Below are positions 62,501-64,000 of a stretch of 64,000 bases of DNA, in pieces. The stretch lies in assembly GCA_964023205.1 (NCBI GenBank), contig OZ026833.1:32700830-32764829 (forward strand), given 5' to 3'. The translations under genes and the position numbers were made by a program. Under the pieces are notes generated by a model. The model searched no databases. It saw only the letters and a program-made list of their open reading frames with translations, and had not been told where the DNA came from. Position 1 is the stretch's first letter. Each line of letters begins with the position of its first letter. This stretch comes from Lutraria lutraria (Eukaryota; Mollusca; Bivalvia; Venerida; Mactridae).

Positions 62501-64000
62501 GCCCCACTGAGGCGACGTTATGGCATTGTGCTGAGTTTATTTTCAACATTTCGTCTATATAAACATGATAAACCAAGTTAATATGCTGTAGGGTGATAAA
62601 TTGTATATTACTCGCGTTTGATTGGTCTAATGTAGCACAACAACTCTAGTAATGGTATTGGACTAACATTTTAAAGCAAGTGCGTCTCTTTCATCTTCGA
62701 GTGTTACAGTAATACATTATATACCATCGCATTGTATTTTTCTTTACGCACATCTTTATGAAGCTCATTTCCACCTTTGAGAGTTGTGTCATTGTAAATG
62801 TGTCTTTCCTCGCACTATTTGTTTTGTTTCGAACAAACCACTTGGTTTTATCCTAGATTCGGCAATTTGATATTTAAGTTCAATAAGTTTGTTAGACCCT
62901 TTGCAATCCGGTTGGTCTTTTCCCAAATCAATCTTGATAAGTTTACTCAGACTGAACTATGTCATTCGGCTATCCTAAAACATATTTATTGATTTACAGT
63001 TATGTGATCCAGCCATTCAAATTCAGAGATGTTTACAAATTAGCTTCGGTTTGAATTTTAGAATTTCACTATAAATTTGTAATCTTACCAATATAGTGCC
63101 AACCAGCAACCCTTATTTAATGTTGGGGGGGGGGGGGGGGTCATTACAAAACGACATCTTAAGGATTGCCTTAACATAGGAAAAACTGATACTGATTGTT
63201 CAAAATCGAACATAATTATAGTTCAGCCTATCTCAGTCGTTACTCCCTAGGTGCGCATGTTTTATCCGGACCTAAGTACATGCTCTATCTACATCCGCCA
63301 TACAATTTAATAACTAGTTCCCGTTTCATGTTGCAGTTCAAGTATTTGGAAGTTCAGTTTCCATGAGTACTTGCAGTAAATTGATTGAGCTTTGTTTTAA
63401 TTAATTTACGACCCGTGTGATTATATCTCTAAACTTTTTTGAATAAACATTTTCATATAATTAAGAGCAGACAAACATTTAGACTATTTAATTACAGTTT
63501 TCAACTATAATTTGGAGTCGAATAAATTCAAAATTTTTAAACCAATTGCATATATTAAACATACCATCCTAAATTGCGGGAGGCGCCTGTGATAATTTCA
63601 TAAATATTTAATGATAGGATTTTAAATTACATGTAGTTGGTTCTGACGCAAAATGAGTCATGAGAGAAGTATCACACAATGACAGAAGGTAGTTCATTCA
63701 GTAGTTCAAGTAGTAGAATCATTCTTGTACATAGTTCTTTTTTTTCTTATTAACCCTCATATACAAATTCATAAATAGTATTATGATCATTTTTTCGTTT
63801 ATTATTGTTTTCTCCCATATCGTGATACGTATGCACATGCTCGTTGAGTCAATGCTAGTTATTAAGCGATAGACTATAGATATTAAATTTGATGAGTTTG
63901 CCGCTTTTACAGTTAATTTCATATCAGTCTAAACCGCAATATATATACATTTATATTTGATTGAATTAGGGTAAGTCAATGGGTCATTAAGCATGCACTA
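62501..64000. other. Right end, non-genic
   Basis: Contains the G16 run and repeat D. No receptor exon identified. Confidence 0.4.
63210..63375 (+). repeat. Dispersed repeat D, copy at 63.2 kb
   Basis: Landmarks tagttcagcc, aggtgcgcatg, cggacctaagtacatgct, ctacatccgccatacaatt and gtttcatgttgc are in order. Confidence 0.65.

Overview
The window is eukaryotic nuclear DNA, almost certainly from an animal. It is AT-rich and gene-poor, its coding sequence sits in short exons with GT-AG introns, and it is full of tandem repeats, tRNA-derived SINE-like elements and small inverted-repeat (MITE-like) elements. The exon architecture (CUB-EGF-EGF-HRM-GAIN adhesion receptor) and the repeat style suggest a lophotrochozoan, most plausibly a bivalve mollusc. 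That taxon is an inference; nothing in the sequence fixes the species.

Two genes can be supported. (1) At 12055-17293 (+) a small secreted peptide is built from a tiny first exon behind a TATA promoter, a ~5 kb intron and a main exon. Its eight cysteines form a perfectly symmetric C-x3-C-x6-C-x3-C module present twice. (2) At 49354-56182 (+) lie the first six coding exons of an adhesion-GPCR-type receptor: signal peptide, CUB domain, Cys-rich linker, two EGF repeats, HRM domain and the start of the GAIN domain. All six exons join in phase. The remaining GAIN/GPS/7TM part was not found and probably lies past the right edge.

Layout: 1-10.8 kb is non-genic with several MITE/SINE insertions, including a SINE nested in a pogo-like element at 5.2-5.9 kb. 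10.8-17.3 kb holds a SINE-like head, a direct duplication and the peptide gene. 17.3-30.9 kb is non-genic, with a ~550-bp direct repeat pair and two degenerate short-motif arrays. 30.9-32.06 kb is a 41-bp satellite. 32-46.5 kb is non-genic with nested MITEs, a CA-containing minisatellite and a CpG-rich patch. 46.5-48.98 kb is a 20-bp minisatellite almost free of G on the + strand. 49.3-56.2 kb is the receptor gene. 59-62.5 kb is a composite of inverted repeats, a large foldback element, degenerate tRNA-like sequences and a 42-bp minisatellite.

The two genes have no evident functional link. Both encode proteins entering the secretory pathway. The most useful leads are the double Cx3C peptide, the insertion series with reconstructable empty sites, and the strand-asymmetric array about 0.3 kb upstream of the receptor's probable TATA box.
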